Positions 17,424 to 26,788 are shown, numbered from the stretch's first letter. The stretch is DNA of 64,000 bases from Salsipaludibacter albus (GCF_019798055.1 NZ_JAHOPH010000006.1:62001-126000); one strand, 5' to 3'. Numbers and translations: made by a program. Notes: generated by a model from the letters alone, not told the origin.

Positions 17424-18161
17424 TCACCGGCCGACGTCGACCTGGGCCTCGGGCGCCTGCAGGTCGGCGACGACGACGGTGACGTTGTCGGGGCCGCCCC
17501 GTTGCAGCGCGGCCTCGACCAGCGCCCGGACCGCCTTGGCGGGTTCGGGGTGGTCACGAAGTGCGGCCGCCACGACCGTTGGCTCCACCACGTCGGTGAG
17601 CCCGTCGGACGCCAGCAGGAGTCGGCCCGGGCCGGTCAGTTCCAGCACGTGTGCGTCGAGGTGATCGGCCTCGGAGGCCCCACCGAGGACCTGGGTGATC
17701 CAGCCGCCCTCGCTGCGATCCCGAGGGACGACGTCCACCAGGTCGTCGGTCCACCACAGGGCGGCCGAGTCCCCGATGCCGATCACCAGCGCGGTCGCCG
17801 GGTCGAGCAGGGAGGCGGCGGCGAGCGTGGTGCCCATCCCGGTCGTCTCCGGATGGTCCCGCATGTGGGCGAGCAGGCGCCGCTGCATCGTGGCGACCAG
17901 GTCGGCGACGGCGTCCCGGTCGACGGGCAGGTCCGCCCCGGCGACCACCTCGGCCACCAGCCGCGACGCGACGTCCCCGGCCGGGTGCCCGCCCATCCCG
18001 TCCAGGACCGCCAGCATCGCGGGGCTGGCGAGTTCGTCGGTGGCCTCGTCGTGGTCACCCGTCACCAGCGTGGTGCCCACCACCGCGTGGTCCTCGTTGC
18101 GGCGGCGGACGTGGCCCACGTCGGTGGCGGCGGCGACCGCGGTCGTCGGCTGGGCCGGCAT
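17424..18161 (-). CDS. PP2C-type serine/threonine protein phosphatase
   Basis: A 245-residue soluble Mn/Mg-dependent phosphatase. The metal-binding motifs are present in order: GHVRRRNEDH, LAVLDGMGGHPAGDVAS, IGDSAALWW, LLLASDGLTDVV and GGPDNVTVVV. The ATG at 18161 gives the usual N-terminus, whereas the extended start at 18272 adds non-conserved residues. No kinase gene is adjacent, so its partner is elsewhere. It follows the SerA-SerK fusion on the same strand after 147 nt. Confidence 0.92.
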   Translation of the reverse strand: MPAQPTTAVAAATDVGHVRRRNEDHAVVGTTLVTGDHDEATDELASPAMLAVLDGMGGHPAGDVASRLVAEVVAGADLPVDRDAVADLVATMQRRLLAHMRDHPETTGMGTTLAAASLLDPATALVIGIGDSAALWWTDDLVDVVPRDRSEGGWITQVLGGASEADHLDAHVLELTGPGRLLLASDGLTDVVEPTVVAAALRDHPEPAKAVRALVEAALQRGGPDNVTVVVADLQAPEAQVDVGR

Positions 18162-18308
18162 CGGCAGATCCTTCGGGTCGGGAGTTCCACCGTAGGAACC
18201 GGACGGGGTCGTCGACAGCGCCCGACCGGCCAACCGACCACACGGACACCCCGCGTCCCGCCCAGCGGGCATCCACGGGGAACCCCGACCGCACGGTGGC
18301 GGCCCGGC

Positions 18309-20105
18309 TCACTCGTCGAGGAGGTAGACCGGCTCGCGGTAGTAGCGGATCGTGCCGGCGAGGTGGCGCCGTCGCAGCCGCTCGTGCAGGTCACGGTTCT
18401 TGTCCTCGACCGACCGGTCGTTGCGGAGCCACGACAACGGCAGGTCGAGGTGCAGCACCCGGCCGGGCACGACGAAGCGGGTGACGCCGGCCGGCAGCAA
18501 CTGGCCCGAGCGGGCCGCCAGCAACACCTGCTCGACCGTGAAGGGGGGATACACGACCAGCATCTCGAGCTCGGGATAGTCCACCCGCACCGTGTCCAGG
18601 TCGCGCTCCATCGTGCGGGTCACCTCGGCGGCCTCCCCGTAGGCACGCATGGTGGCCTCGGCCGCCGCGAACCGGTTCAGCCCGGGCTCGGCGATGACCA
18701 CGGCCGCGCGACCGTCGGGTGACAGCAGGGCGCAGACCCCGCCCAGCTCCAGCAGTCGATCCCGGGCCACGGCCAGGTCGCAGGTCACCAGCGACAGCCC
18801 GTCGACCGTGCCCAGCGCCTCGGTGACCACGCCCCAGTCCCCGCCCGTGAGGACGTGGCTCCAGGTCTCCAGCGCGAGGTCGTCGTCGACGTCGACGACC
18901 TGGACGACGATGTGGGGATGCCCGGCCCGGCGCAGCGCCTCGGACCGCGTGGCGCCGTCCAGCACCACGAACTGGTCGTCGACCCGGGTCACGATCGGCG
19001 GGTTGCGCAGGATCGCCTCGTCGTCCAGGCGACCCGCCAGCTCCTCGACCCGTCGCGGGTCGTGTGCCTCGTGTGGCGTGAGCCGTTCCACCTCCACGAC
19101 CCGCAGGGGCAGCACCGTCCGGGGGTCTGCGTCGGCCAGCAGGTCGACCACCTGGTCGGCGACGTCGTTGGCGGCCGCCTCCTGGGCATCGACGGTCGAC
19201 GCACCCAGGTGGGGTGTCGCCACCACCCGGTCGTGGCGGGCGAGGCGTGAGTCGACCGCAGGCTCCTCGGCGAACACGTCCAGGGCGGCCCCGGCGATGG
19301 ACCCGTCGTCCAGTGCAGCCATGAGCGCGGCCTCGTCGACGACCGAGCCGCGCGACGTGTTGATCAGCCACGCGGTCGACTTCATCCGGGCGAGGAAGTC
19401 GGCGTCGACCAGGCCGACGGTCTCGTCGGTGGCCGGGACGTGCAGGGTCACGAAGTCGGCCCGGTCGAGCACGTCATCCAGGTCGAGCGCCTCGACCCCG
19501 GCCTCCAACTCCAGCTCGGGGGTGGACCGACGCTGGTTGGCGACGACCTTCATGCCGAACGCCGCCGCCCGGTGCGCGACCGCCCGGCCGATCCGGCCGA
19601 ATCCCACGATGCCGAGGGTCTTGCCGGCGATCCCGGTGCCCAGCAGGGCCTTCTTCTCCCAGCGCCCCTCCTTGAGGGCCGCATCCGCCCGCGGGACGTT
19701 GCGGGCCAGCGACAGGATCAGTGCCAGGGTCAGCTCGGCGACCGCGATCGTGTTGGCGTCGGGGCTGTTGACCACGTGGATGCCCGAGGCGAGCGCGGCC
19801 TCGACGTCGATCGTGTCCAGTCCGGCGCCGGCCCGCGCGATGACGGCGAGGTTGGTCGCCCGGTCGAGCACCTCGGCCGGCAGCCTGGTGGCGCTGCGCA
19901 CGACGATCGCCTCGTAGTCGGCGATGGTCTCGCGCAGCTCGTCCGGCGACTGGTCGGTGCGCACGTCGACGTCGAAGTGCTCGGACAGCCGGTCGACGCC
20001 GCTGTCGGCGATGGCGTCGGCCACCAGGACGCGCGGGCGCCGATTGGGTCCGTCGGGCTGATGGGGCGCGGCAGTCACCAGGTCACGTCTCGAGGTCGCG
20101 GACAC
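18309..20105 (-). CDS. serA: D-3-phosphoglycerate dehydrogenase fused to a SerK/SbnI-like serine kinase domain
   Basis: A 598-residue fusion. Residues 24-335 are a SerA-type dehydrogenase oxidising 3-phosphoglycerate. They show the NAD motif GFGRIG (168-173) and the catalytic Arg252 (SRGSVV), Glu281 (FAEEP) and His299 (TPHLGAS). The usual SerA C-terminal substrate-binding and ACT domains are absent. Instead, residues 334-598 resemble the ParB-fold free-serine kinases SerK and SbnI: LTPHEAHDP (Glu346 aligns with the catalytic Glu in my recollection of SerK), VVLDGATRSEALRRAG (Asp383, where SerK has DGHHR), and the late LLPAGVTRFVVPGRVLHLDLPL block. The frame is continuous, so the fusion is real in this sequence. 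The GTG at 20105 has a weak ribosome site; a GTG at 20078 is possible. Kinase activity is inferred. Confidence 0.85.
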   Translation of the reverse strand: MSATSRRDLVTAAPHQPDGPNRRPRVLVADAIADSGVDRLSEHFDVDVRTDQSPDELRETIADYEAIVVRSATRLPAEVLDRATNLAVIARAGAGLDTIDVEAALASGIHVVNSPDANTIAVAELTLALILSLARNVPRADAALKEGRWEKKALLGTGIAGKTLGIVGFGRIGRAVAHRAAAFGMKVVANQRRSTPELELEAGVEALDLDDVLDRADFVTLHVPATDETVGLVDADFLARMKSTAWLINTSRGSVVDEAALMAALDDGSIAGAALDVFAEEPAVDSRLARHDRVVATPHLGASTVDAQEAAANDVADQVVDLLADADPRTVLPLRVVEVERLTPHEAHDPRRVEELAGRLDDEAILRNPPIVTRVDDQFVVLDGATRSEALRRAGHPHIVVQVVDVDDDLALETWSHVLTGGDWGVVTEALGTVDGLSLVTCDLAVARDRLLELGGVCALLSPDGRAAVVIAEPGLNRFAAAEATMRAYGEAAEVTRTMERDLDTVRVDYPELEMLVVYPPFTVEQVLLAARSGQLLPAGVTRFVVPGRVLHLDLPLSWLRNDRSVEDKNRDLHERLRRRHLAGTIRYYREPVYLLDE

Positions 20106-20175
20106 GGCGGGGACGACGTCGTTGGCGTCCCCTCATGCCGGGACGGTAGTCGACCCAGAGACCCAGACCTCGTGT

Positions 20176-23100
20176 TCACCGGGCGAACAACGACCGCAGT
20201 TCTCCGGCGACCCACGCGACGAGGTCGTCCGGCGCCGGGGACGGCACCGGGATCTCCACCCGCTCCCCCGACACCGAGGCGTGGCGATGGCGTCGGTGCA
20301 GCCGGACCTGCTGGGAGTCGGCCAGGGTGACGGGCGAGATCCGCAGGAGCGGCTTGCGCCCCCCGGCTCGCGCCACCGCCACCTCGGTGACCCCCCAGCG
20401 CCGCATCGCCGCCCGCAGCGCCGCCAGGGTCAGGACCCGCTGTGCCGCGGCGGGCAGGGGCCCGTAGCGGTCGCGCAGTTCGTCGGTCAGGGACTTCACG
20501 CCGGCCGCGTCCCGGATGGCGGCGATCCGCTTGTACAGGTCGAGGCGCTGGTGGTCGTCGGGGACGTAGTCCGCCGGGAGGGTGGCGTCGACCGGCAGGT
20601 CCAGGGTGATCTCGACCTCCTCCTCGACCGTCTCGCCCGTGAGGTCCGCGACCTCCTCCTTGAGCAGCTCGGTGTACATGTCGAAGCCGACGGCAGCGAC
20701 GTGGCCGGACTGCTCGGACCCGACGACGTTGCCGGCGCCCCGGATCTCGAGGTCCCGCATGGCGATCGACAGTCCGGACCCCAGCCGGGTGTGCTCGGCG
20801 ATGGTCTTGAGTCGTTCGTAGGCCGGCTCGGTGATGGAGGTGCCCTCGGGATACAGGAAGTAGGCGTACCCACGGGTCGCCGAGCGACCGACCCGCCCAC
20901 GCAGCTGGTGCAGCTGGCCCAGGCCCAGCATGTCCGCGCGCTCGATGATCAGCGTGTTGGCGTTGGGGATGTCCAGGCCGGACTCGATGATGGTCGTGCA
21001 CACGAGCACGTCGTACTCGCGCTCCCAGAACTTGACCATCACCTCCTCCAGGGCACGCTCGTCCATCTGTCCGTGTGCGACCGCGACCCGGGCGTCGGGC
21101 ACCAGCTCGCGGAGGTGGTCGGCGGCCGTGTGGATCGTGTTGACCTGGTTGTGGAGGTAGAAGACCTGGCCGTCGCGCAACAGCTCGCGCCGGACGGCCA
21201 GGGTGACCTGGCCCTCGTCCCACGGCTGCACCAGGGTCGTGATCGGCTGGCGCTCCTCCGGCGGGGTCTCGATCACCGACAGGTCGCGGATGCCCGCGAC
21301 CGCCATCTCCAGCGTCCGCGGGATCGGGGTCGCCGACATGCTCAGCACGTCGACCGAGGTCCGCAGCTGCTTGAGCCGCTCCTTCTGGGTCACGCCGAAG
21401 CGCTGCTCCTCGTCCACCACGACCAGCCCGAGGCGCTTCCACTCCACCTCCTTCGACAACAGCGCATGCGTGCCGATCACCAGGTCGACGGTGCCGGCCG
21501 CGACCCCGTCGAGCACCTCGCGTCGCTCGGCGTCGGTGATGAACCGCGACAGCATCGCGACGTTGACCGGGAAGCCGGCGAAGCGCTCGCGGAAGGTCTC
21601 GAAGTGCTGCTGGGCGAGGATCGTGGTGGGCACGAGGACGGCGACCTGGGAGCCGTCGAAGATCGCCTTGGCGGCAGCGCGCACCGCCACCTCGGTCTTG
21701 CCGAACCCGACGTCGCCAGCCAGGATCCGGTCCATCGGCAGCGGTGCCTCCATGTCCTGCTTGATCTCGTCGATGACGGTGACCTGGTCGACGGTCTCGA
21801 CGTGGGCGAACGCGTCCTCGAGCTCGCGCTGCATCGCGCCGTCCGGCGCGAACGCGGTCCCGGCGGCGTGCATCCGGGCGGCGTAGAGGCGGATCAGCTC
21901 ACCGGCGATGTCGCGGACGGCGCCGCGCACGCGGTTCTTGGCCTTCTCCCACTGCGCCCCGCCCAGTCGCATCGGGCGCGGCGTGTCGCCACCCTGGTAG
22001 CGGGCGATCGCGTCGACCTGGTCCGACGGGATGTACAGCGCATCGCCCTTGGCGTACTGCACCACCACGTAGTCCCGGGTGACCTCGCGTCCGTCGACCC
22101 CGTTGTAGCTGCGCGTCACCAGCCCCTGGAACGTCCCGACCCCGTGGGTGCGGTGCACGACGGCGTCACCGGCCTCCAGCCCCGCCACCGTGTCCAGGGC
22201 CTTGCCGCGGGCACCCAGGCGCCGGCCGGCGCGCCGGGTCCGGCGGGGACCGAACAGGTCCCACTCCCCCAGCACGACCAGCCCGAGCTGCTCGGAGCTG
22301 AACCCGCGTCGCAGCGGGGACGGGGTGAGGGCGACCCGGGTCTCGACCGCGTCGGGCGGGACGCCGTCCGGGTGCAGCCGGGCCGGCACGCCCGCCTGGC
22401 CCAGCACGTCGGACAGGCGACGGACCGGACCGAGCCCGGCCGTCGAGGCCGCCACGCGCAGGCCCTGGGCCATCCAGTCCCGGGTGCGCGCCGCGATGGC
22501 GTCGACGTCGCCCTTGAACGAGTCCAGCGCCATGCCCGGCAGGCGCGTCGCCCCGAACGCCGGCAGGTCCCAACGGCGCCCGGACACCCGTTCCAGCATC
22601 TGTTCCATGGACGCGAACCCGGCAGAGCCGAACCGGGTCATGCCCTCGGGCAGGTCCCACGCGACCTCGGCCAGGACCTCGGCCTCGTCGATCACCTTGG
22701 CGGCCCGGTCGCCCACCAGCATCGGGTCGGCGATCGCCACGCCCGCCCCGTCCGGGAGGAAGTCCGGCAGCAGGTGCGGGTCGTGGTGCAGCAACGTCAC
22801 CAGCGACTCGGCGCCCTCGAAGGCGACGCCGTCGGCGAGCTGCTCCAGTGACCCGGCCAGCGAGGGCAGCGTCACCGCCAGCCGGCCGGCGCGCTCGCGC
22901 AGGTCGTCGTCGATGACCAGTTCGCGGGCCGGATCGACCGTGACCTCCTCGATCTCCTCGACGGAGCGCTGGTCACTGATCCCGAAGGTGCGCAACTCCT
23001 CGATGTCGTCACCGAAGAACTCGACCCGGATGGCCATGTCGTCGTTGGTCGGGAACACGTCGACGATCCCGCCGCGGACGGCGAACTCGCCGCGCTGGGT

Positions 23101-23676
23101 GACCTGGGTCGTGCGGGCGTAGCCCAGCCGGACGAGTTGCTCGGCCAGGCCGTCCAGCCCGTCGGCGAAGTGCCGGGACAGGTGCAGCGGCCGCCGGCTC
23201 GCGAGCCGCGGGTCCATGGGCTGGAGCACGGCCCGGATCGGGGCGACCACCGCGGCGAGCGGGCGGGCGGACCCGTCGGCCGCCGCCACCAGCCGGTCCA
23301 GCACGTGCAGCCTCGCCCCGACGGTGGCCGGCTGCGGGGACAGGCGCTCGTGCGGCAGGGTCTCCCACGACGGGAAGAGGGCCACCACGTCCTCGCCGAG
23401 GTAGGCGCCCATCGCGTCGACGAGCTCCTCGGCGTCGGAGGTGCGCGGCGTGACGACCAGCAGCGGCGTCGCCTGCTCGGCCAGCAGGCTGAGCCAGTAG
23501 CCCCGGGCGGGCTCGGCCGGCGCCACCACGTCGTCGAGGAACGCATCGGCAGCCAAGGCACGTCCGGCCCGCAGCAGGCTCGCCAGCGGGCCGTGCGCCA
23601 GCCCGGGGTCGTCCACGTCCTCGATGGAGCGTGGACGGGCGGCCGCAGCCGGCGACGGGGTGGGGACATCCGTCAT
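20176..23676 (-). CDS. mfd: Transcription-repair coupling factor Mfd
   Basis: A 1166-residue ATP-driven DNA translocase that removes stalled RNA polymerase and recruits UvrA. The order is canonical: a UvrB-like N-terminal part, the RNAP-interaction region (GDAVVHRTHGVGTFQGL ... YVVVQYAKGDALYIPSDQ), and a RecG-like motor with Walker A GDVGFGKTEVA near residue 653 and the DEEQRFG box near 753. Motor motif VI lies in QLRGRVGRSATRGYAY, and a C-terminal D7 domain follows. Length matches the family. It lies 70 nt upstream of the serA fusion on the same strand, beyond the rplY-pth-DUF4191 unit and its hairpin. Confidence 0.97.
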   Translation of the reverse strand: MTDVPTPSPAAAARPRSIEDVDDPGLAHGPLASLLRAGRALAADAFLDDVVAPAEPARGYWLSLLAEQATPLLVVTPRTSDAEELVDAMGAYLGEDVVALFPSWETLPHERLSPQPATVGARLHVLDRLVAAADGSARPLAAVVAPIRAVLQPMDPRLASRRPLHLSRHFADGLDGLAEQLVRLGYARTTQVTQRGEFAVRGGIVDVFPTNDDMAIRVEFFGDDIEELRTFGISDQRSVEEIEEVTVDPARELVIDDDLRERAGRLAVTLPSLAGSLEQLADGVAFEGAESLVTLLHHDPHLLPDFLPDGAGVAIADPMLVGDRAAKVIDEAEVLAEVAWDLPEGMTRFGSAGFASMEQMLERVSGRRWDLPAFGATRLPGMALDSFKGDVDAIAARTRDWMAQGLRVAASTAGLGPVRRLSDVLGQAGVPARLHPDGVPPDAVETRVALTPSPLRRGFSSEQLGLVVLGEWDLFGPRRTRRAGRRLGARGKALDTVAGLEAGDAVVHRTHGVGTFQGLVTRSYNGVDGREVTRDYVVVQYAKGDALYIPSDQVDAIARYQGGDTPRPMRLGGAQWEKAKNRVRGAVRDIAGELIRLYAARMHAAGTAFAPDGAMQRELEDAFAHVETVDQVTVIDEIKQDMEAPLPMDRILAGDVGFGKTEVAVRAAAKAIFDGSQVAVLVPTTILAQQHFETFRERFAGFPVNVAMLSRFITDAERREVLDGVAAGTVDLVIGTHALLSKEVEWKRLGLVVVDEEQRFGVTQKERLKQLRTSVDVLSMSATPIPRTLEMAVAGIRDLSVIETPPEERQPITTLVQPWDEGQVTLAVRRELLRDGQVFYLHNQVNTIHTAADHLRELVPDARVAVAHGQMDERALEEVMVKFWEREYDVLVCTTIIESGLDIPNANTLIIERADMLGLGQLHQLRGRVGRSATRGYAYFLYPEGTSITEPAYERLKTIAEHTRLGSGLSIAMRDLEIRGAGNVVGSEQSGHVAAVGFDMYTELLKEEVADLTGETVEEEVEITLDLPVDATLPADYVPDDHQRLDLYKRIAAIRDAAGVKSLTDELRDRYGPLPAAAQRVLTLAALRAAMRRWGVTEVAVARAGGRKPLLRISPVTLADSQQVRLHRRHRHASVSGERVEIPVPSPAPDDLVAWVAGELRSLFAR

Positions 23677-23768
23677 GGGATGGTCATCCAGGGGTCACGA
23701 CCGAAGCGGCACCACGCCGGGCGTGGGGCCGTCACGATCTCGATGAGGTTGTGTCGCGGACGGTCGAC

Positions 23769-23818
23769 GTCGAGTGTGCCGATCCCGGTCACCGGTGGCC
23801 GGGAACAGCACACTCGAC
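23769..23818 (-). terminator. Stem-loop after the rplY-pth-DUF4191 operon
   Basis: Perfect 11-base arms GTCGAGTGTGC (23769-23779) and GCACACTCGAC (23808-23818) enclose an inner GC-rich inverted repeat (CCCGG ... CCGGG). It starts 2 nt past the DUF4191 stop and precedes mfd on the same strand. A terminator or processing element is likely; no U-tract is present. Confidence 0.6.
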
Positions 23819-23820
23819 GG

Positions 23821-24459
23821 TCAGCGCATCTTCTTGCCGGGCTGGGGGATGTAGCCCTTGGGCATCGGGAGGTCCCGGTCCAGGGCTTCCAGCTCGCGGG
23901 CCAGGCGGGGGACGTCCCGCTTGCCGAGCTCGCGCGGCAGCTTGTTGAGGGTGACCTGGAGCTTGTCCAGCGAGGTGTCCTTCGGACCGTTGCCGACCGT
24001 GATGACGTGCAGCGGGGTGTCGCCGACGATCCGCTTCATCCGGGTGCGCTCCTTGGTCAGCAGGGGCTTGAACCGGGTCGACTTGCCCTCGGCGACCAGG
24101 ATCACGCCGGGGCGCCCGACCACGCGGTGGACGAAGTCCTGCTTCTTGGTGAACGCGACGGCCGGGCGCACGAACCACTGGCCGCGGGCCGCGTCGAGGA
24201 CGGCGGCGGCCGCACCGGGCCGCCCCTCGATCGAGGCGTACTGGGCCGACTGGGCCTGGCGGCCGAAGACGACCATGCCGACCAGCGCGGCCAGCAGCGC
24301 CGCGGAGGCGACGATCCAGTACAGGCCCGTCAGCACCGAGGCCACGATCCCGGCGACCAGGATGACGGCGACCGGGACGAACACCAGCCACGGCAACCGG
24401 GGGTTGGCGGCGTGGGCGATCTGCCACGCCTGGCGCATCTGTTCGAGTCGTTCCCTCAT
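23821..24459 (-). CDS. DUF4191 family membrane protein
   Basis: A 212-residue protein of the actinobacterial DUF4191 family, function unknown. It has a charged N-terminus (MRERLEQMRQAWQIAHAANP), two transmembrane helices (about 22-42 and 48-68) and a basic cytoplasmic domain (GQWFVRPAVAFTKKQDFVHRVVGRPGVILVAEG ... MKRIVGDTPLH) ending in GKKMR. The ATG at 24459 overlaps the pth stop by four bases, fixing the start. It completes the rplY-pth-DUF4191 operon. Confidence 0.85.
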   Translation of the reverse strand: MRERLEQMRQAWQIAHAANPRLPWLVFVPVAVILVAGIVASVLTGLYWIVASAALLAALVGMVVFGRQAQSAQYASIEGRPGAAAAVLDAARGQWFVRPAVAFTKKQDFVHRVVGRPGVILVAEGKSTRFKPLLTKERTRMKRIVGDTPLHVITVGNGPKDTSLDKLQVTLNKLPRELGKRDVPRLARELEALDRDLPMPKGYIPQPGKKMR

Positions 24460-25079
24460 CGCGGTTCCAGGTCCAGTGCGTTGTAGTGGTTCTGGGTCGG
24501 TTCGAGTCCATCGGTGGCCAGCGCCTCGACGGCGTCGGCGGCATGCTCGATCACCACGTCGACGACCTCGCGGTCCCGGGGCGGGAAGCGCTTGAGCACG
24601 TGGTCGCGGGCCGGCTGTCGTCCGGGCGGCCGCCCGATGCCGATCCGCACACGACCGTAGTCGCGGGTGCCCAGTGCCCGATCGATGTCCTTGAGCCCGT
24701 TGTGGCCCCCGTGCCCCCCACCCTGCTTGACCCGCATGCGCCCGACCGGCAGGTCGAGCTCGTCGTGGACCACGACCACGTCGGCCGGGTCCACGTCGTA
24801 CCAACGGGTCGCGGCCTGGACGGGGCCACCAGAGGCGTTCATGAAGGTCGACGGCACGACCAGGGCCAGGCGCGGTCCCGCCGACAGCGTGACCTCGACG
24901 GTCTCCGCCCCGATCCGCTTGTTGCGGTCCAGGTCACGGTGGTGCCGTCGGGCCAGCAGCCGGACGGTGTCGGCCCCGACGTTGTGCCGGGTGCCGCCGT
25001 AGTCGGACTCGGGGTTGCCCAGGCCGACGACCAGCACACGCCGGTCGTCGGTGGGGTCCCGGTCGGACGCCGGGGTCAC
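24456..25079 (-). CDS. pth: Peptidyl-tRNA hydrolase
   Basis: A 207-residue enzyme that releases tRNA from peptidyl-tRNA dropped by ribosomes. It shows the Pth signatures: VGLGNPESDYGGTRHNVG with the catalytic His, STFMNASGGPV, VVHDELDLPVGRMRVKQGGGHGGHNGLKDI (catalytic Asp and His/Asn tRNA contacts) and GRVRIGIGRP. The N-terminus carries about 12 extra residues. Four-base ATGA overlaps on both sides couple it to rplY and the DUF4191 gene. Confidence 0.97.
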   Translation of the reverse strand: MTPASDRDPTDDRRVLVVGLGNPESDYGGTRHNVGADTVRLLARRHHRDLDRNKRIGAETVEVTLSAGPRLALVVPSTFMNASGGPVQAATRWYDVDPADVVVVHDELDLPVGRMRVKQGGGHGGHNGLKDIDRALGTRDYGRVRIGIGRPPGRQPARDHVLKRFPPRDREVVDVVIEHAADAVEALATDGLEPTQNHYNALDLEPR

Positions 25080-25795
25080 TCGTCGGCGTCGCCGTCGCCC
25101 TCGGCGTCCGCACCACCCTCGGCCTCGTCCCCGCCCTCGGCGGGCTCGTCGCCCTCGGCGACCAGCTCGGGCTCGGCCTGGTCCTCCTCGATCCCGGCGC
25201 CCTCGGCGAGCTCGTCGAGCTCCTCCTCGGACATCGGGGCGGTGATCGTCACGATCGTGACGTCGTCCTCGAGTTCGAACTCGGCACCCTCGGGCAGCTG
25301 GTCGGCCAGGTCGGACATGCGGCGGACGTCGCCGATCTCGGTGCCGGCCAGGTCCAGGACGAACTCCTGCGGCACCTCGAGCGGGCGGACCCGCAGCGGC
25401 ACCGTGTAGAGCACCAGGTTGATGATCCCGCCGTTCTGGCGCGGGTCCTCCTCGTTGGCGAGGTGGACGGGGATCTCGGCCGTGATCTGCTGGTCGCGGC
25501 TGACCGCCTGGAAGTCGACGTGCATGACGTCGCCGCGGACGGCGTGGCGCTGCAGGTCCTTGACGATGCTGAGGTGGGTCTCGCCCTCGACCTCCAGGCG
25601 GATCAGGACGTTGCGCCCGGCGTCGGTGTGGAGGGCGTGGTACAGCTGCAGCGCGTCGACGTCCAGGGCCGTGGGCTCGACGCCGTGGCCGTAGACGATG
25701 CCGGGCACGCGCCCGGTCTTGCGCAGGCGGCCGGAGGCGCCCTTGCCGTGCTTGGTGCGGGTGCTGGCGGTCAGTTCGATCTGCTTGGAAGCCAT
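25076..25795 (-). CDS. rplY: Ribosomal protein bL25 (Ctc form)
   Basis: A 239-residue long-form L25, binding 5S rRNA. The L25 domain is at residues 5-95 (ELTASTRTKHGKGASGRLRKTGRVPGIVYG ... LSIVKDLQRHAVRGDVMHVDFQAV). The beta C-domain follows (IPVHLANEEDPRQNGGIINLVLYTVPLRVRP), and then a tail from about residue 190 that is almost wholly Asp/Glu/Ala/Gly. Such an acidic tail is common in actinobacteria with saline habits. The ATG at 25795 has GGAGCGACGCCACC upstream. It leads the operon with pth and DUF4191. Confidence 0.95.
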   Translation of the reverse strand: MASKQIELTASTRTKHGKGASGRLRKTGRVPGIVYGHGVEPTALDVDALQLYHALHTDAGRNVLIRLEVEGETHLSIVKDLQRHAVRGDVMHVDFQAVSRDQQITAEIPVHLANEEDPRQNGGIINLVLYTVPLRVRPLEVPQEFVLDLAGTEIGDVRRMSDLADQLPEGAEFELEDDVTIVTITAPMSEEELDELAEGAGIEEDQAEPELVAEGDEPAEGGDEAEGGADAEGDGDADE

Positions 25796-26023
25796 GGTGG
25801 CGTCGCTCCTGGGGTGAAGTTCCCCGTCATGGGTCGGTCACCACGCGCCACCGGACGGACCGGCGGGGATGCGGCGGCGAGATGTCACGCGGGGTTGCGT
25901 GCCGGGGGCGAGCGGCGGTCGATCGTTCGACCGGTGACTCGCGTGGGATCGGACGGGCACGCGTCGAGCCCGCGACAGGCGGGCCGTCCGGGAAAGGGTA
26001 CCGGAGGGCCACCCGTCTGGCCT

Positions 26024-26788
26024 TCAGCGTCTGGGGCGGGCGGTGGTCGGGGCCTGCCAGCCGAAGGGCGGGTCGAGGCGGTGGCGGCGCAGCAGGTCGA
26101 GGTCGCCGAGCACCGCCGCGACCGGACCGTCGGCGTGGACCCGGCCGTCGTCGACCACGACGGCGCGGTCGCAGGTCCGCGCCACGAACGGCAGGTCGTG
26201 GGTCACGACCAGCTGGGTCACCGGCAGGTCGTCGAGGACGTCGGCCAGCTCGTGGACGCTGGCGGGGTCCAGGCCGGCGGTCGGCTCGTCGAGCACCAGC
26301 ACGTCGGGCCGCATCGCCAGCACCGTGGCGATGGCCACCCGGCGTCGCTCCCCACCCGACAGGTGGTGGGGCGGACGATCGGCGACCCCGTCCATCCCGA
26401 CGGCGTGCAGTGCCTCGGCGACCCGGTGGTCCAGTTCCGCGCCCGCCAGGCCGAGGTTGGCCGGCCCGAAGGCGACGTCGTCGCGGACCGTCCCCAGGAA
26501 CAGCTGGTCGTCCGGGTCCTGGAACACCAGCCCGACCTTCTGGCGGACCTCGGCCAGGTGATCGCCGACGACCAGGCCATCGATCTCGACCCGCCCGGAC
26601 TGGACCGGGTGCAGACCGTTGCAGTGCATCGCGAGCGTGGTCTTGCCCGCACCGTTGGGGCCGAGCAGCGCGACCCGCTCACCGGCCGCCACGTCGAGGT
26701 CGACACCGTCGAGGGCCGGCGTGCCGTCGGGGTGGACGAACGACAGGTCCCGGATCCGGATCGCCGGAGTCGTCGGGCTCGCGCTCAC
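26024..26788 (-). CDS. cbiO: ECF cobalt/nickel transporter ATPase CbiO
   Basis: A 254-residue ABC ATPase powering uptake by the CbiM/CbiQ membrane parts. Walker A LLGPNGAGKTT, Q-loop VFQDPDDQLF (the DPDDQ of ECF ATPases), signature LSGGERRRV, Walker B VLVLDEPTAGLDP and the switch His in VTHDLPF are all seen. The GTG at 26788 overlaps the cbiQ stop in GTGA. A long upstream open frame in the same phase is the shadow of cbiQ. A single ATPase gene is present, as in CbiMNQO systems that use a homodimer. Confidence 0.95.
   Translation of the reverse strand: MSASPTTPAIRIRDLSFVHPDGTPALDGVDLDVAAGERVALLGPNGAGKTTLAMHCNGLHPVQSGRVEIDGLVVGDHLAEVRQKVGLVFQDPDDQLFLGTVRDDVAFGPANLGLAGAELDHRVAEALHAVGMDGVADRPPHHLSGGERRRVAIATVLAMRPDVLVLDEPTAGLDPASVHELADVLDDLPVTQLVVTHDLPFVARTCDRAVVVDDGRVHADGPVAAVLGDLDLLRRHRLDPPFGWQAPTTARPRR

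Noticed and set aside
18309-20105. Two separate genes or a sequencing fusion in the SerA-SerK frame
   Set aside because: The frame is continuous with uniform codon use, and no start codon with a ribosome site or stop is seen at the domain junction near 19100.
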